From the NCBI GenBank assembly GCA_036961205.1, contig JBALVI010000011.1:18521-82520 (forward strand): DNA of 64,000 nt, written 5' to 3'. The translations under genes were made by a program, and so were the position numbers. How positions within the stretch are numbered: the first letter of the stretch is position 1; each line of letters begins with the position of its first letter. This document shows, one piece after another, positions 9,212 through 18,683 of this stretch. The stretch is from CALJFL01 sp036961205. Its GTDB lineage: Bacteria; Pseudomonadota; Gammaproteobacteria; Pseudomonadales; Halieaceae. The notes below the pieces were generated by a model. It was not told the origin of the DNA. It was given only the letters and a program-made list of their open reading frames with translations, and searched no databases.

Positions 9212-10728
9212 ATAAAATCCTCGCGCAGTATACGTTTCAATATTTTACCGGATGGGTTTCGCGGGATGCTCTCGACGAACTCCACCCTCCTGGGCAATTT
9301 ATACCGTGAAAGCTTTTCCTCGCAGAAGCTGATTATCGCCTCGGCATCGACGTCACCTTCGCCCGCTACAATGACCGCGCAGGTTGTTTCCCCCCATTTC
9401 TCGTCCGGAAGCCCTATAACTGCAACTTCTGTGACCGCCGGGTGCGCGAGAATGACGTTTTCGACCTCTGCGGGGTAGATGTTCTCGCCGCCGGAAATAA
9501 TCATGTCCTTAATGCGATCTTTTATGGTGATGAAGCCCTCATCATCGATTTCAGCGATGTCGCCGGTGCAGAACCAGCCGTCGTCGTAGCTTTCATCGGT
9601 TGCATCGGGGCGGTTCCAGTATTCTTTCATCATGTGGGGCCCGCGCAGCAGGATTTCGCCTGTACCGACGCTGGAACGCTTACCCTGGGTATCGCGTATA
9701 CACAGTTCGGTGAACATGGTGGGCTTGCCGGCAGAGCCTATTTTTCTTAGCGCATCTTCGTTCATCAGCATGCAGCCGCCGCCACCGGATTCTGTGAGTG
9801 CATAGCCCTGAATAACTTCGATATTCTTCTCGTTATAGATACGTGTAAGGGTTTCCGGCATTGGCGCGGCACCGGTAATAAAGAAGCGGAAATCCGGCGC
9901 ATCGAGCTCAGCAAACTCCGGTACCTGCCGCATAAAGTTTAGAATAGCGGGCACAGAGGCACCGATACATATTTTTTCTTCTACGATGAGCTTCCAAAAT
10001 TCTGAGGGGTCAAAATCCGGCATCGACACAAGTGTTATTCCTCGTACTGCACAAAACAGTACGCCAGTCAGTGCAGCCACATGGAACATTGGCAGAGGCA
10101 GTAAAAGGCGGTCCTTGTAGCGAGCGTCAACTGTATTAGCCCAGCACAGGCCCGCCCACATAATCGATTCGTGAGTATGCACCACGCCCTTGGGCGATCC
10201 AGTGGTGCCCGAGGTATACATAATGAACAGGTTGTCCTGATCACCGCCGCCGATTTCGGGTTCCTCTTCAGAGCCTTCGGCCAACATGGACTCCAGGGAT
10301 GCTCCTGCCATTGACGTGCCGTCCCTGGTTTGCAAATATGACGTAATAGTTAGGGGATGTTCGTCACTGACTTTTATGGCTTCCGCTACGTCGGTGAACT
10401 CAGGATCAAAAATCAGAATGTTGGTGCCACTGTCAGATAATATGAAGGATAATTCACTGGCTGTTAGACGGGTATTAAGCGGGATTACAATAAGGCCTAA
10501 TTTGGCTGCCCCATAAAATAGCGCTGCATATTCGATGCTGTTGTGCATCAATAGGGCTACCCGATCCCCTTGTTTTAATCCCTGCGCCGACAATACACTT
10601 GCGCAGCGATTAGCCAGCCGGTTCAGGTCAGCGTAAGTTGCACGGACATTGGTAGAAGGTTCGACGAAGGCTTCTAGGTGAGTGGAAACGACAGATCTTT
10701 GCTGTAGCATTACGCCAATATTAGTCAT
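9208..10728 (-). CDS. Acyl-CoA synthetase (AMP-forming, class I adenylate-forming)
   Basis: 506 residues. ATP-binding P-loop YTSGTTGSPKG (171-181), the A5-type motif GYALTESGGGG, the hinge region DGWFCTGDIAEIDDEGFI followed by DRIKDMIISGGENIYPAEVE, and the catalytic-lysine motif PRNPSGKILKR near the C-terminus are all intact. It activates a carboxylic acid as acyl-AMP and then acyl-CoA. It is the last gene of a three-gene minus-strand operon; its ATG overlaps the stop of the upstream WS/DGAT by 4 bases (ATGA). Supply of acyl-CoA to the two neighbouring acyltransferases is the natural reading. Chain-length preference is unknown. Confidence 0.9.
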   Translation of the reverse strand: MTNIGVMLQQRSVVSTHLEAFVEPSTNVRATYADLNRLANRCASVLSAQGLKQGDRVALLMHNSIEYAALFYGAAKLGLIVIPLNTRLTASELSFILSDSGTNILIFDPEFTDVAEAIKVSDEHPLTITSYLQTRDGTSMAGASLESMLAEGSEEEPEIGGGDQDNLFIMYTSGTTGSPKGVVHTHESIMWAGLCWANTVDARYKDRLLLPLPMFHVAALTGVLFCAVRGITLVSMPDFDPSEFWKLIVEEKICIGASVPAILNFMRQVPEFAELDAPDFRFFITGAAPMPETLTRIYNEKNIEVIQGYALTESGGGGCMLMNEDALRKIGSAGKPTMFTELCIRDTQGKRSSVGTGEILLRGPHMMKEYWNRPDATDESYDDGWFCTGDIAEIDDEGFITIKDRIKDMIISGGENIYPAEVENVILAHPAVTEVAVIGLPDEKWGETTCAVIVAGEGDVDAEAIISFCEEKLSRYKLPRRVEFVESIPRNPSGKILKRILREDFI

Positions 10729-12170
10729 TTTTTGCTCCGAGTTTTCTGACTTGTGTTTTGTTTGCTCTTAAGTTGCGGCTTTCTTTTCGCTTTCCCTGTC
10801 CCGTTGGTCGCTTTTTGCAGGTCAGTGAAACTTTGCTGCATCAGTTGAATCAGCTCATAAGGGTTGTTAACGGCTTCAGGCGCAGAGCCAACTGCCAGAC
10901 AGATGTTTTTGTTAAAACTGGCGAAGGTCACGTTCAGTCCGCCACCGGGTGGCACTATGGGAAGCCCCTGAAAAGCGACTATAGGGACGCCACCCGTATA
11001 GAGCTGCTCTTGCGGGCCTACCATGTTTGAAATCACCAGGTTGGCATTGGGGATTGCCTCAAAAGCCGGGGCAAAATCGGCAAGCGCCGAACTGCCAAAG
11101 ACGAAAATGGAGTAAAATTGCCGCACTGAATCCGGTAGCTTTTGACTTCTATCTTTTATTTTCTGGATCGAGTCGTGCACCTGTTGCAGCCGTTCTTTAA
11201 CGCTGGCTGCTGGCTCTCCCATGGGCACCAGTTCAGCGCTTACCTGATTCCCCGTTGCCTTTTGCCCTGGCTTGCGAGTAGACATCGCCATCAGGCTGAC
11301 CAGCGGCACGCTTATTCCAGAGTTGTGCTCCTGCAGGTACTGATGTAGCGCATGGTCGATAATTGCCGTCACCACATCGTTTACTGTGGTTTCGGTTGTC
11401 TTAGCGATAGCTTTGACATCAGCTAGTGGTATTTCGCAGTTGCCGTAACGGCGTGCCGAGGATTGCGCGATGTTGTTAAACAGGGTTTTTTGGGCGCCAA
11501 AAGGCAGCGCCGACTCCCGGGGTTTGAAGCGCAGCGCCTGTGCGCCCATTCTGGCGATGTCGTTGCCGGCGCCCAACATATTTGCAGGTAGCTTGCTAAA
11601 TCCTTGCAGCAATTTTTTCACCTGAGATTCGCTGACTTTGCTACGTTTTGTTCTAGCGGATTTTTTATCAGAGGGCATCCAGATAGCGCGTATCGATTTA
11701 TCCTGAGGCGAATCGTTCATCGCATTGCGGAACAACTTCAACGCAGCGCCCCCGTCTATGAGTGCGTGATGTACCTTAATCATTACAGCGCAACGGTTAC
11801 CCTCAATGCCGTCTATGATGTAGCACTCCCAGGGGGGCAGGGCACGATCCAGTAGTGGCGTATTGAGGAACGAAATAAGTTCGTAAAATTGTTTATCGGT
11901 GCCGGGGGCAGGCACTGCTACATGCCGTACGTGATAATTCATATCCGGCTTCACTTTTTGCCAGGACGCGACATTCTTGCCAAGCCACTTCAATTTTTGA
12001 TTAAAGGGGGCAGCGACTTTGCTGTCGCGATAGGTGCGGAGCAGCTTGGCCGGGAAAGTATGTGTTTGCCGGGCCGGTATCTTAAACATCTGGAATGCGG
12101 TCATGTGCATTTGCCGGGAGCTGTTCTCCAGCAGGAAAAATGCCAGATCCATGGGATTGATATTACTCAT
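10725..12170 (-). CDS. Wax ester synthase/diacylglycerol acyltransferase (WS/DGAT)
   Basis: 481 residues. It starts SNINPMDLAFFLLENS, matching the family start (xxPLDxxFLxxE). The acyltransferase active-site motif HHALIDG is at 134-140, preceded by PLLDRALPPWE, the PLW-type motif. The C-terminal half carries NDVVTAIIDHAL, SLMAMSTR and the NLVISNMVGP motif. Members transfer acyl from acyl-CoA to long alcohols or diacylglycerol, making storage wax esters or triacylglycerol. The last ~25 residues are lysine-rich and low in complexity. It overlaps both neighbours by 4 bases, so translation is coupled. Confidence 0.9.
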   Translation of the reverse strand: MSNINPMDLAFFLLENSSRQMHMTAFQMFKIPARQTHTFPAKLLRTYRDSKVAAPFNQKLKWLGKNVASWQKVKPDMNYHVRHVAVPAPGTDKQFYELISFLNTPLLDRALPPWECYIIDGIEGNRCAVMIKVHHALIDGGAALKLFRNAMNDSPQDKSIRAIWMPSDKKSARTKRSKVSESQVKKLLQGFSKLPANMLGAGNDIARMGAQALRFKPRESALPFGAQKTLFNNIAQSSARRYGNCEIPLADVKAIAKTTETTVNDVVTAIIDHALHQYLQEHNSGISVPLVSLMAMSTRKPGQKATGNQVSAELVPMGEPAASVKERLQQVHDSIQKIKDRSQKLPDSVRQFYSIFVFGSSALADFAPAFEAIPNANLVISNMVGPQEQLYTGGVPIVAFQGLPIVPPGGGLNVTFASFNKNICLAVGSAPEAVNNPYELIQLMQQSFTDLQKATNGTGKAKRKPQLKSKQNTSQKTRSKK

Positions 12171-13594
12171 ATTTCACTCTTTTGTGTTGCATCGGTCTGT
12201 GGAACCAGTAGTACCAGCGCGTTCAATTCGGCGACAAAATACTCGAACAACAACCAGCCGTCCGGGAGAACTTTTTGGTCCGCCAGAATGCACAGATTTA
12301 CATTTTTGCAATAGCTCCACATGGTCATATTCAGGCTGGTGCCATCGGTGATTTGGCCGGTAGAAAACCAGTTATCCAATTTGTACTTATCAAGGTAAAG
12401 GGGCTTGCGTGGACCCGGAACGTTCGATAAAGCCACATTGGCAAACAAGCTCAGGCTGCCTTTTTTTCTCTCCCGTAGCCACCAGCTCAGAGCTCTGACG
12501 GTCCACGGAGGCAAGATTTTCATAATGGCGCCAAAGTCAGCATTCATCGCCACCATTTTCTGCAGATGCACTTTCATCTCGGCTGCCGCCTTATGGCTTG
12601 CGTGCAGGCGCTCGAGTGGGTCTGCGATATCCGTATGTAGCCAGCAATAGTCCATGGTTACAAAATTTCCAAAGCCCTCCATACCCTCGGTTCGCTCGCC
12701 GGCAAAAGGTGTACCAGCAATGAGCGGACTTTGGTCGGGATTATACTTTTTGTCCAGAAACAACTGCCTTATCGCCCCTGCAGCACAGCACAGGAACACA
12801 TCGTTGATGGTTACACCCAGGCCCTTGGAGACCGTTTTGAAGTCATCGAAAGGTATGCTTTCACAGACAAACGTGCGCCCGTGGCTAAGCACGGTGTTGA
12901 TTGGCGTTTGCTTCATCATGGCCGGAGCGGGATGCGCTGGTTTGCCGGCCTGTTCGTATTGCTTTTCCAGTGCCTTTTTCTGCCTTAGCCCGGAAATTAC
13001 CTTTGGAAGGTTGACCAGTACTACCCCTGGCCAATCTACCAGAGCCCGCCACAACTTATACAACCAGGATGGCGTTGGAGCGGGGTTCCAGGGTGGCACT
13101 GTCTCTACTACGAAACCGGGCGTGTCGCGGTAAATCTGCTCCAGCCCGTGAGACGCCCCGACACCATCGACATAAGCATGATGCAGCATGGTTACGACGG
13201 CGACCTTGCCGTTCTCCAGTCCCTCGACGACCCAACATATCCACAGTGGGCGACTGCGATCCAGTTGGTAGGCATAGACGTCTGACATAAAACGGCAGAG
13301 TGCCCGATGATCGCCCGGCGCGGGGCAGGCAACATGGCGTACGTGATATTCCAGATTGAAGTCTTCGTCCTCTATCCACGTGGGATGATTAATCCCCAGG
13401 GGGGCGGGCGCATATTTCCATCTAAATGGAGGTATCAGGTGGAGGCGGTCTTCAATATCTTGATGAAATTTGTCGAATGACCAGCCATCAGGGTCCGTGG
13501 ACGGATCCAGTATCCCCACTTTAAAAGTATGCATATAAGCCTTTGGTGTCTCAAAGGCGAGCATAAACGCGTCGGCACCTCCCATCCTGATCAA
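12167..13594 (-). CDS. Wax ester synthase/diacylglycerol acyltransferase, second paralog
   Basis: 475 residues. It starts MIRMGGADAFMLAFETPKAYMHT, with the active-site HHAYVDG at 138-144, LDRSRPLWICWVVEGL before it, and TINDVFLCCAAGAIR plus ALSNVPGPRKPLYL in the C-terminal domain. It is clearly a family member but rather diverged from the adjacent paralog (different spacing, no lysine-rich tail), so the two may prefer different acceptors. It is the first gene of the WS/DGAT, WS/DGAT, acyl-CoA synthetase operon and is divergent from the TonB receptor at 13977. Confidence 0.9.
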   Translation of the reverse strand: MIRMGGADAFMLAFETPKAYMHTFKVGILDPSTDPDGWSFDKFHQDIEDRLHLIPPFRWKYAPAPLGINHPTWIEDEDFNLEYHVRHVACPAPGDHRALCRFMSDVYAYQLDRSRPLWICWVVEGLENGKVAVVTMLHHAYVDGVGASHGLEQIYRDTPGFVVETVPPWNPAPTPSWLYKLWRALVDWPGVVLVNLPKVISGLRQKKALEKQYEQAGKPAHPAPAMMKQTPINTVLSHGRTFVCESIPFDDFKTVSKGLGVTINDVFLCCAAGAIRQLFLDKKYNPDQSPLIAGTPFAGERTEGMEGFGNFVTMDYCWLHTDIADPLERLHASHKAAAEMKVHLQKMVAMNADFGAIMKILPPWTVRALSWWLRERKKGSLSLFANVALSNVPGPRKPLYLDKYKLDNWFSTGQITDGTSLNMTMWSYCKNVNLCILADQKVLPDGWLLFEYFVAELNALVLLVPQTDATQKSEI

Positions 13595-13976
13595 ATTTTT
13601 ACTCCAGAGTAATGTGGTCCAAGGTCTAGTAAGACTAGTTTAAAAGTCGGTATTTTCAAGCAGAGGCCTTCTGCCGCGCAGGTGTTTGAATCAAGGCAGA
13701 TAGGTAGTGATCAGATCTTTTTGTCAGCTTGGCCTGGCTTGAACAGTGAAGTTTTTATTAGTAGTTGCGAGCCATTGTAAGTGGTTAGAGCAAGACTTTT
13801 TTGTCCCTCGTTACATTCTGGTTGTCTTTGCGAGCAATCTGTACGGGGAGCGTGTATGGCCGGTCTTTATCTTGCTCGCGCAGACAATAGCTGTGACTCG
13901 CCATGACAAGTACAGCCTGGCAGGCTTGGATATAGTGCGCACTGAATATATAGCCCCAAAATATAAGGTGAACACT
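13595..13976. other. Divergent intergenic region between lipid operon and TonB receptor
   Basis: 382 bases that must carry promoters in both directions. An in-frame extension of the receptor reaches 13746 but lacks a ribosome-binding site and would put a long non-signal leader on the protein. The only site I can point to is the palindrome at 13934-13943. Confidence 0.4.
13934..13943. promoter_or_regulatory. Perfect 10-base palindrome AGTGCGCACT upstream of TonB receptor
   Basis: AGTGCGCACT lies about 34 bases before the receptor ATG, between TTGGAT (13926-13931) and TATATA, which resemble weak -35 and -10 boxes at short spacing. It could be an operator, but the palindrome is short. The paralogous receptor at 28271 lacks it. 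Confidence 0.25.
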
Positions 13977-16478
13977 ATGAATAAGAAGAAGCTTGCACTC
14001 GCAATTGCAGCTGTCCAGTTTGCTACGGTCGGAGCGGCAACCTCGCATGCTCAAATGCTTGAGGAGGTCATAGTTACGGCCAGAAAAAAACCTGAAAGCC
14101 TGATGGACGCGCCGGTAGCCGTTACTGTCGTTTCTGGTCGTGATCTCGACCGCGAAGGTATCACCAATCTTGAACAGATGGCCACGAAGGTTCCCGGACT
14201 ACAATTGGGTCGTGCCTCGCAGACCAGTAGTATCTATATTCGGGGGATTGGCTCCGGTATCAACAAGGGTTTTGAACAATCCGCTGGTATGTACGTCGAT
14301 GGCGTATATCAGGTACGTAGCCGCCAATTTACGCAGTCTATGGTTGACCTGGCCCGGGTTGAAGTTCTGCGTGGTCCGCAAAGCCTTTTGTTTGGTAAGA
14401 ACACTATCGCGGGCGCAATCAAGGTCGAAACCGCCAACCCCGTCATTGGTGAGGGAACGAATGGCTACTTTAGTGTCGACGCCGAGCCCGAGTATGGCAC
14501 CGCGCGTGGCACCGCTGTGGTATCCGGAGATCTCTCCGATAATTTGGCCGGGCGAATTGCAGTCCGTTATCAGGAATCAGATGGCTATGTGGAAAACGTA
14601 CTCATTGATGAGGACGTCGCCCAGAAAGAAGATACGCTATTTCGTGTCTCACTGGTGTGGGAGCCCACTGATACTCTTGCGGTAACCACCAAATTTTCCC
14701 ATTCCGAGTCAGATGCAGATGGCATAGAGCAGATTAATAATGTGGCTGATCCATCGCTGTTGCAGGGTTTTGGCAGTAACCAGTTGGCGCTCACAGATGT
14801 TATGGGTTCTATCGCCGCGTTTGCGACGCCTGGTTATGGACCTGAGACAGGCACTAAGGAGTACGAGTCCTGGACCGGTAACCAGAATTTCATCCCTGTT
14901 GATACTGAGGAATCTGAGTCTAATCAGTTGTCGTTACAGCTTGAATGGGAGCTTGGCAATTACACGGTAACCTCGTTGACCGGCTATACAGACTTCGATC
15001 TTGATCAAGATCACGATGTTGATTTTCAGCCTGGCAACGCCGTACACAGTGTCGAGTTTGAAGAGCTTGAGACCTTTAGCCAGGAACTCCGACTGGCCAG
15101 TAGTTTCGAGGGCCGAGTTAATTTCAATGCCGGCGTGTACTACGAGCAGCAGGACCTGACCATACAAAATACACCGTATATTGATGGCACCCTGGGTGGC
15201 GTATTTGGGCAATTGCCAGCGAGTGCGCTGAGCCCCGCGCTGCCGTCGATACCTCTAAGCGATATCGGCATTAACAGCCTTTGGAATGGGCAGGTTTTTA
15301 CTGCACTGAACCCGGCGGCCGCACCGCTAATTGGTGCCGAGCAAGACGTGATTTGGCGCTCGTCTCGCAATGAAACTGAAACAGATACTTTGGCAGTGTT
15401 TCTGGAGTTTACCGTTGACCTGACTGACAACCTGTTTCTGGACATCGGTGGTCGCTATTCGGAAGATACTAAAGAAACCGCCAAGTCTGGCAGTCTGGGG
15501 GTAGGTGCTCCCGGACAAGATGTCCTGGTGTGGAACTCTGATGGCACCCCGACCGGCGCTCTTGATGCGCAAAATTCCGGACTGGTCGCCACCGCGTGGT
15601 CGCTACTTGCCACTTACCCCCAGCAGAATGACCTGAAGCGAGACGAAGAGCATTTCGATCCTTCGGTTCGTCTGCGTTGGGATGTCCTGGACGACACGAT
15701 GGTCTATGCCTCGTACTCCACGGGTTACAAGTCTGGCGGGTTTAACAGTTCCGGTGATACCGCCAACCCCGACGGTACTCCCGGAGAAGGAACCGAGTTT
15801 GAAGACGAGGAAGCTGAAGCCTGGGAGCTGGGTGTCAAAACCACGCTGTGGGACGGTCGCGCTCGCCTTAGTACCACACTGTTTCGCACAGAGTTGGACG
15901 ACCAGCAGGTAACATCTTTCCAGGGCGCCACCTTTTTGGTTAATAATGCCGCCAGTTTGATCAGCCAGGGACTCGAGTTTGAAACCCAGGTAGCTCTCAC
16001 TTCAGACTGGGAGCTCGGTGGCTCGCTAGCCTACCTCGATTCAGAATACGATTCTTATACGGGTGCCCCCTGTACGGTCTACCAGGCAGCGGCTACGGTA
16101 GGCGAATGTACCCAGGATCTCAGCGGTGAGCGTGGCCCAAATGCCCCGGAGTGGAGTGGCACTGTCTACGCAAGTTATGAGCGGCCCATTGGTGAAAACC
16201 TGTTATTCGGTTTTAAGTTTGATGCGTCTTATAAAGATGCATACTTTCTGGATGGCGACCTGGATCCCAACGCCTTGCAGGAGAGCTACGTAAAAGTGAA
16301 TGGTCGCATAGGCATTAGTTCGGCTAATGATACCTGGGAGCTGTCACTGTATGGTCGAAACTTGACTGATGAGACCACTTACTCCTTCGTTGTAGATGCC
16401 CCATTGAGTGCTGGTATATATGGTGCCTGGGCGGAAGAGCCAAGGATTATAGGTCTGCAGGCGCGCTATAACTTCTAG
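13977..16478 (+). CDS. TonB-dependent outer-membrane receptor (paralog of 28271-30778)
   Basis: 833 residues from the ATG at 13977 (AAGGTG upstream). Signal peptide about 1-26 (MNKKKLALAIAAVQ...SHA), TonB box LEEVIVTARK, plug motifs SIYIRGIGSG, GMYVDGVYQVRSRQF and VEVLRGPQSLLFGKNTIAGA. The barrel ends YGAWAEEPRIIGLQARYNF with terminal aromatic F. The receptor at 28271 is very similar over its full length, including the unusual SLLFGKNTxAGAIKVE plug, the GSKEY/GTKEYxSWTGN loop and the CxxxQ...C disulfide-like loop near YLDSE. Position beside wax ester and acyl-CoA genes suggests a hydrophobic ligand (inference). Confidence 0.92.
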   Translation: MNKKKLALAIAAVQFATVGAATSHAQMLEEVIVTARKKPESLMDAPVAVTVVSGRDLDREGITNLEQMATKVPGLQLGRASQTSSIYIRGIGSGINKGFEQSAGMYVDGVYQVRSRQFTQSMVDLARVEVLRGPQSLLFGKNTIAGAIKVETANPVIGEGTNGYFSVDAEPEYGTARGTAVVSGDLSDNLAGRIAVRYQESDGYVENVLIDEDVAQKEDTLFRVSLVWEPTDTLAVTTKFSHSESDADGIEQINNVADPSLLQGFGSNQLALTDVMGSIAAFATPGYGPETGTKEYESWTGNQNFIPVDTEESESNQLSLQLEWELGNYTVTSLTGYTDFDLDQDHDVDFQPGNAVHSVEFEELETFSQELRLASSFEGRVNFNAGVYYEQQDLTIQNTPYIDGTLGGVFGQLPASALSPALPSIPLSDIGINSLWNGQVFTALNPAAAPLIGAEQDVIWRSSRNETETDTLAVFLEFTVDLTDNLFLDIGGRYSEDTKETAKSGSLGVGAPGQDVLVWNSDGTPTGALDAQNSGLVATAWSLLATYPQQNDLKRDEEHFDPSVRLRWDVLDDTMVYASYSTGYKSGGFNSSGDTANPDGTPGEGTEFEDEEAEAWELGVKTTLWDGRARLSTTLFRTELDDQQVTSFQGATFLVNNAASLISQGLEFETQVALTSDWELGGSLAYLDSEYDSYTGAPCTVYQAAATVGECTQDLSGERGPNAPEWSGTVYASYERPIGENLLFGFKFDASYKDAYFLDGDLDPNALQESYVKVNGRIGISSANDTWELSLYGRNLTDETTYSFVVDAPLSAGIYGAWAEEPRIIGLQARYNF

Positions 16479-16499
16479 GCTTTAAATACTTTTTTAGGG

Positions 16500-16532
16500 G
16501 GCGTAACCGGTTCGCCGGTTACGCCTTTTTTT
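16500..16532 (+). terminator. Rho-independent terminator after TonB receptor
   Basis: A perfect 11-base stem, GGCGTAACCGG and CCGGTTACGCC, closes a TTCG loop and is followed by seven T residues. It starts 22 bases after the receptor stop codon, a textbook intrinsic terminator on the plus strand. Confidence 0.93.
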
Positions 16533-16670
16533 CGTACTAAAATGACAAGGAATGTGTTGTTAAGGCCAAGTATCGAAGCCGGAATCTTCGTATAGTTATT
16601 ATGTAGTTGGATAAAACAGTCGAATAAAATAGCCGTCGCGTAATTGCCAGGCAAGGTGGAGTAGAGAGTA

Positions 16671-17861
16671 ATGAGTTCTGAAATAGTAATCGCCGGTGTG
16701 GGGATGGTGCCATTCAAGAAGCCTGGGCAGTCTGATAGCTATGACGCAATGGGCGAGAATGCCGCGCGATCCGCTCTGGCCGACGCGGGTATCTCCTTTT
16801 CCTTAATCGAACAGGCGTTTTGCGGCTACGTCTATGGCGATAGCTGCGCGGGGCAGGCCGCCCTGTACCGTCTCGATATCAATGGAATCCCAATTTTTAA
16901 TGTTAACAATAATTGTGCCAGTGGCTCCTCGGCCTTCGCTCTAGCGACACAGGCCGTGGAGAGCGGTAATGCCGAGTGCGCCATGGCGCTGGGATTCGAG
17001 GAAATGGAGCCTGGTGCCATCGACGTGATATTTCCCCAGAAAGTGAGCCCTCTGAAACGGCACGAGGACGCTATCGCCGAAATCATGAATTTTAGCGAGG
17101 AAGAACGTGCGGTGCCGCCAGCAATCGCCATGTTCGGTGCCCAGGTGGACGCCGTGCTGAACAGTGGTGTGAGCGAGGAAACCATTGCGAGCATGAGTGT
17201 AAAGTCGCGTCAGCACGCGGCGGCCAACCCCAACGCTATATTCAGGGATCCAATCACGGTTGAGGAAATTCTGGCGACGCCAAAACTATTCCGAAACCTG
17301 CGTAAAAACTACGCCTGTGCTCCCAGTTGCGGTGCGGCAGCAGTTATTGTCTGCACACCGGAGTTTGCCAGATCCCACGGTATTCGCAGTGATGTACGTC
17401 TGGCCGGCAGGGGCTGGTCCAGCGATAAGCGCGAGTACTTCAACACCGACAACGTTCTCGATGTCATGTTTCAGGCTCTTAGTCGCGACGCTGCAAATTC
17501 GGCTTATGAGGATGCGGGCATTGGCCCGGAGGATGTTGACGTCATCGAGTTACACGATTGTTTCGCGACCAACGAACTGGCGACCTATGTCGCACTGGGC
17601 CTGTGCGAGACGCATGAGCTCAACGAGTTTGTGGCTTCGGGACAGAATACTTATGGCGGGGGTTGTGTAGTTAATCCCTCCGGTGGGCTGTTGGCCAAGG
17701 GACACCCTCTAGGTGCTACTGGCTTGGCTCAATTGACCGAACTTACCTGGCAGTTGCGCGGCGATGCCGGTACGCGGCAGGTTGAGGGAGCACGGGTCGC
17801 CCTGCAGCATAACGGCGGGCTGGGTAGTGCCGGTTTCGTACATATACTGAAGAGAAACTGA
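16671..17861 (+). CDS. Thiolase-family acyl-CoA acetyltransferase (SCP-x/lipid-transfer type)
   Basis: 396 residues. The nucleophile C82 lies in NVNNNCASGSSAF. Later motifs are IELHDCFATNELATY, GGCVVNPSGGLLAKGHPLGATG and ARVALQHNGGLGSAG, containing the conserved catalytic His residues. The HDCF and CVVNPSGG variants are those of the sterol carrier protein-x/nonspecific lipid-transfer thiolase branch, which cleaves branched or sterol side-chain 3-ketoacyl-CoA. There is no fused SCP2 domain. It is followed after 30 bases by an SDR in the same direction. Role: last step of a beta-oxidation-like cycle. Confidence 0.88.
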   Translation: MSSEIVIAGVGMVPFKKPGQSDSYDAMGENAARSALADAGISFSLIEQAFCGYVYGDSCAGQAALYRLDINGIPIFNVNNNCASGSSAFALATQAVESGNAECAMALGFEEMEPGAIDVIFPQKVSPLKRHEDAIAEIMNFSEEERAVPPAIAMFGAQVDAVLNSGVSEETIASMSVKSRQHAAANPNAIFRDPITVEEILATPKLFRNLRKNYACAPSCGAAAVIVCTPEFARSHGIRSDVRLAGRGWSSDKREYFNTDNVLDVMFQALSRDAANSAYEDAGIGPEDVDVIELHDCFATNELATYVALGLCETHELNEFVASGQNTYGGGCVVNPSGGLLAKGHPLGATGLAQLTELTWQLRGDAGTRQVEGARVALQHNGGLGSAGFVHILKRN

Positions 17862-17891
17862 ACACCATTTAATTTTTGCGGGAGTTTAATC

Positions 17892-18683
17892 ATGCGTTTC
17901 AGTGACAAAAAAGTGTTGGTTACCGGTGCTGCTTCAGGCATTGGCCTGGGTATAGCAAGGCGTTTTAAATCTGAGGGTGCGACGGTTATCGCCACAGATC
18001 TCAACCGTGAAGCTCTGGATGCCATGGAGTTGGACGGGCCGGGTGAGCTGTACACACGGGTGAGCGACGCGGGCAGCACTTCTGCCATTGCCGAACTGGC
18101 CGCCTGGGTTAAGACAGAATTTAACGCGCTTGATGTGCTGGTTAACAATGCCGGCTATACCATTGCCAAAAACCCTGAAGAGGTACTCGAGGAGGAATAC
18201 CATGCCCAGATGAATGTCATGCTCACCGGTCCGGTGTTTTATGTGAAACACCTGGCGTCACTGCTGCGCAAGAGTGACAACGGTTCGGTGATTAATATTT
18301 CGTCTGCCTCGGCAGTGGTGACTGCGCAGGGTTATTGTCCCTACGCATTGGCCAAAGGGGCGATAGTGAAGTTTTCAGAGGACTGTGCGGTGCAGGTGCC
18401 TGGCATACGACACAACGCAGTCTTGCCGGGTTTTATCGAGACACCGATTCTGAACCTGGCCTATGGTGAGGACGCGGCTACACAAATGTCCGCCATGTTA
18501 GCTGTGTTGGAACCGGTAGGGCGCCTGGGTAGCCCGGAAGATATCGCCAATGTCGTCGCATTTCTCGCTTCCGACGAAGCGAGCTATATCAATGGTACCA
18601 GTCTGGTGGTGGATGGTGGTCTGAGTCGCCTGAATACCGCGGTATCTCTAGCCAGCGGTGTGGTAAGCCTCAATACTCAGTGA
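17892..18683 (+). CDS. Short-chain dehydrogenase/reductase (SDR)
   Basis: 263 residues. Rossmann motif TGAASGIG (11-18), NNAG (86-89) and an active site around S138, Y151 and K155 (YALAK). The C-terminal ASDEASYINGTSLVVDGGLS is the classical SDR ending. It shares an operon with the thiolase, so oxidation of a 3-hydroxyacyl-CoA or a steroid/alcohol hydroxyl is plausible, but SDR substrates cannot be read from sequence. Its stop overlaps the stop of the converging AraC gene by 7 bases. Confidence 0.9.
   Translation: MRFSDKKVLVTGAASGIGLGIARRFKSEGATVIATDLNREALDAMELDGPGELYTRVSDAGSTSAIAELAAWVKTEFNALDVLVNNAGYTIAKNPEEVLEEEYHAQMNVMLTGPVFYVKHLASLLRKSDNGSVINISSASAVVTAQGYCPYALAKGAIVKFSEDCAVQVPGIRHNAVLPGFIETPILNLAYGEDAATQMSAMLAVLEPVGRLGSPEDIANVVAFLASDEASYINGTSLVVDGGLSRLNTAVSLASGVVSLNTQ

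Noticed and set aside
12034..12351. Plus-strand ORF of 105 codons
   Set aside because: Antisense to the overlapping WS/DGAT genes, which have strong motifs and coding bias.
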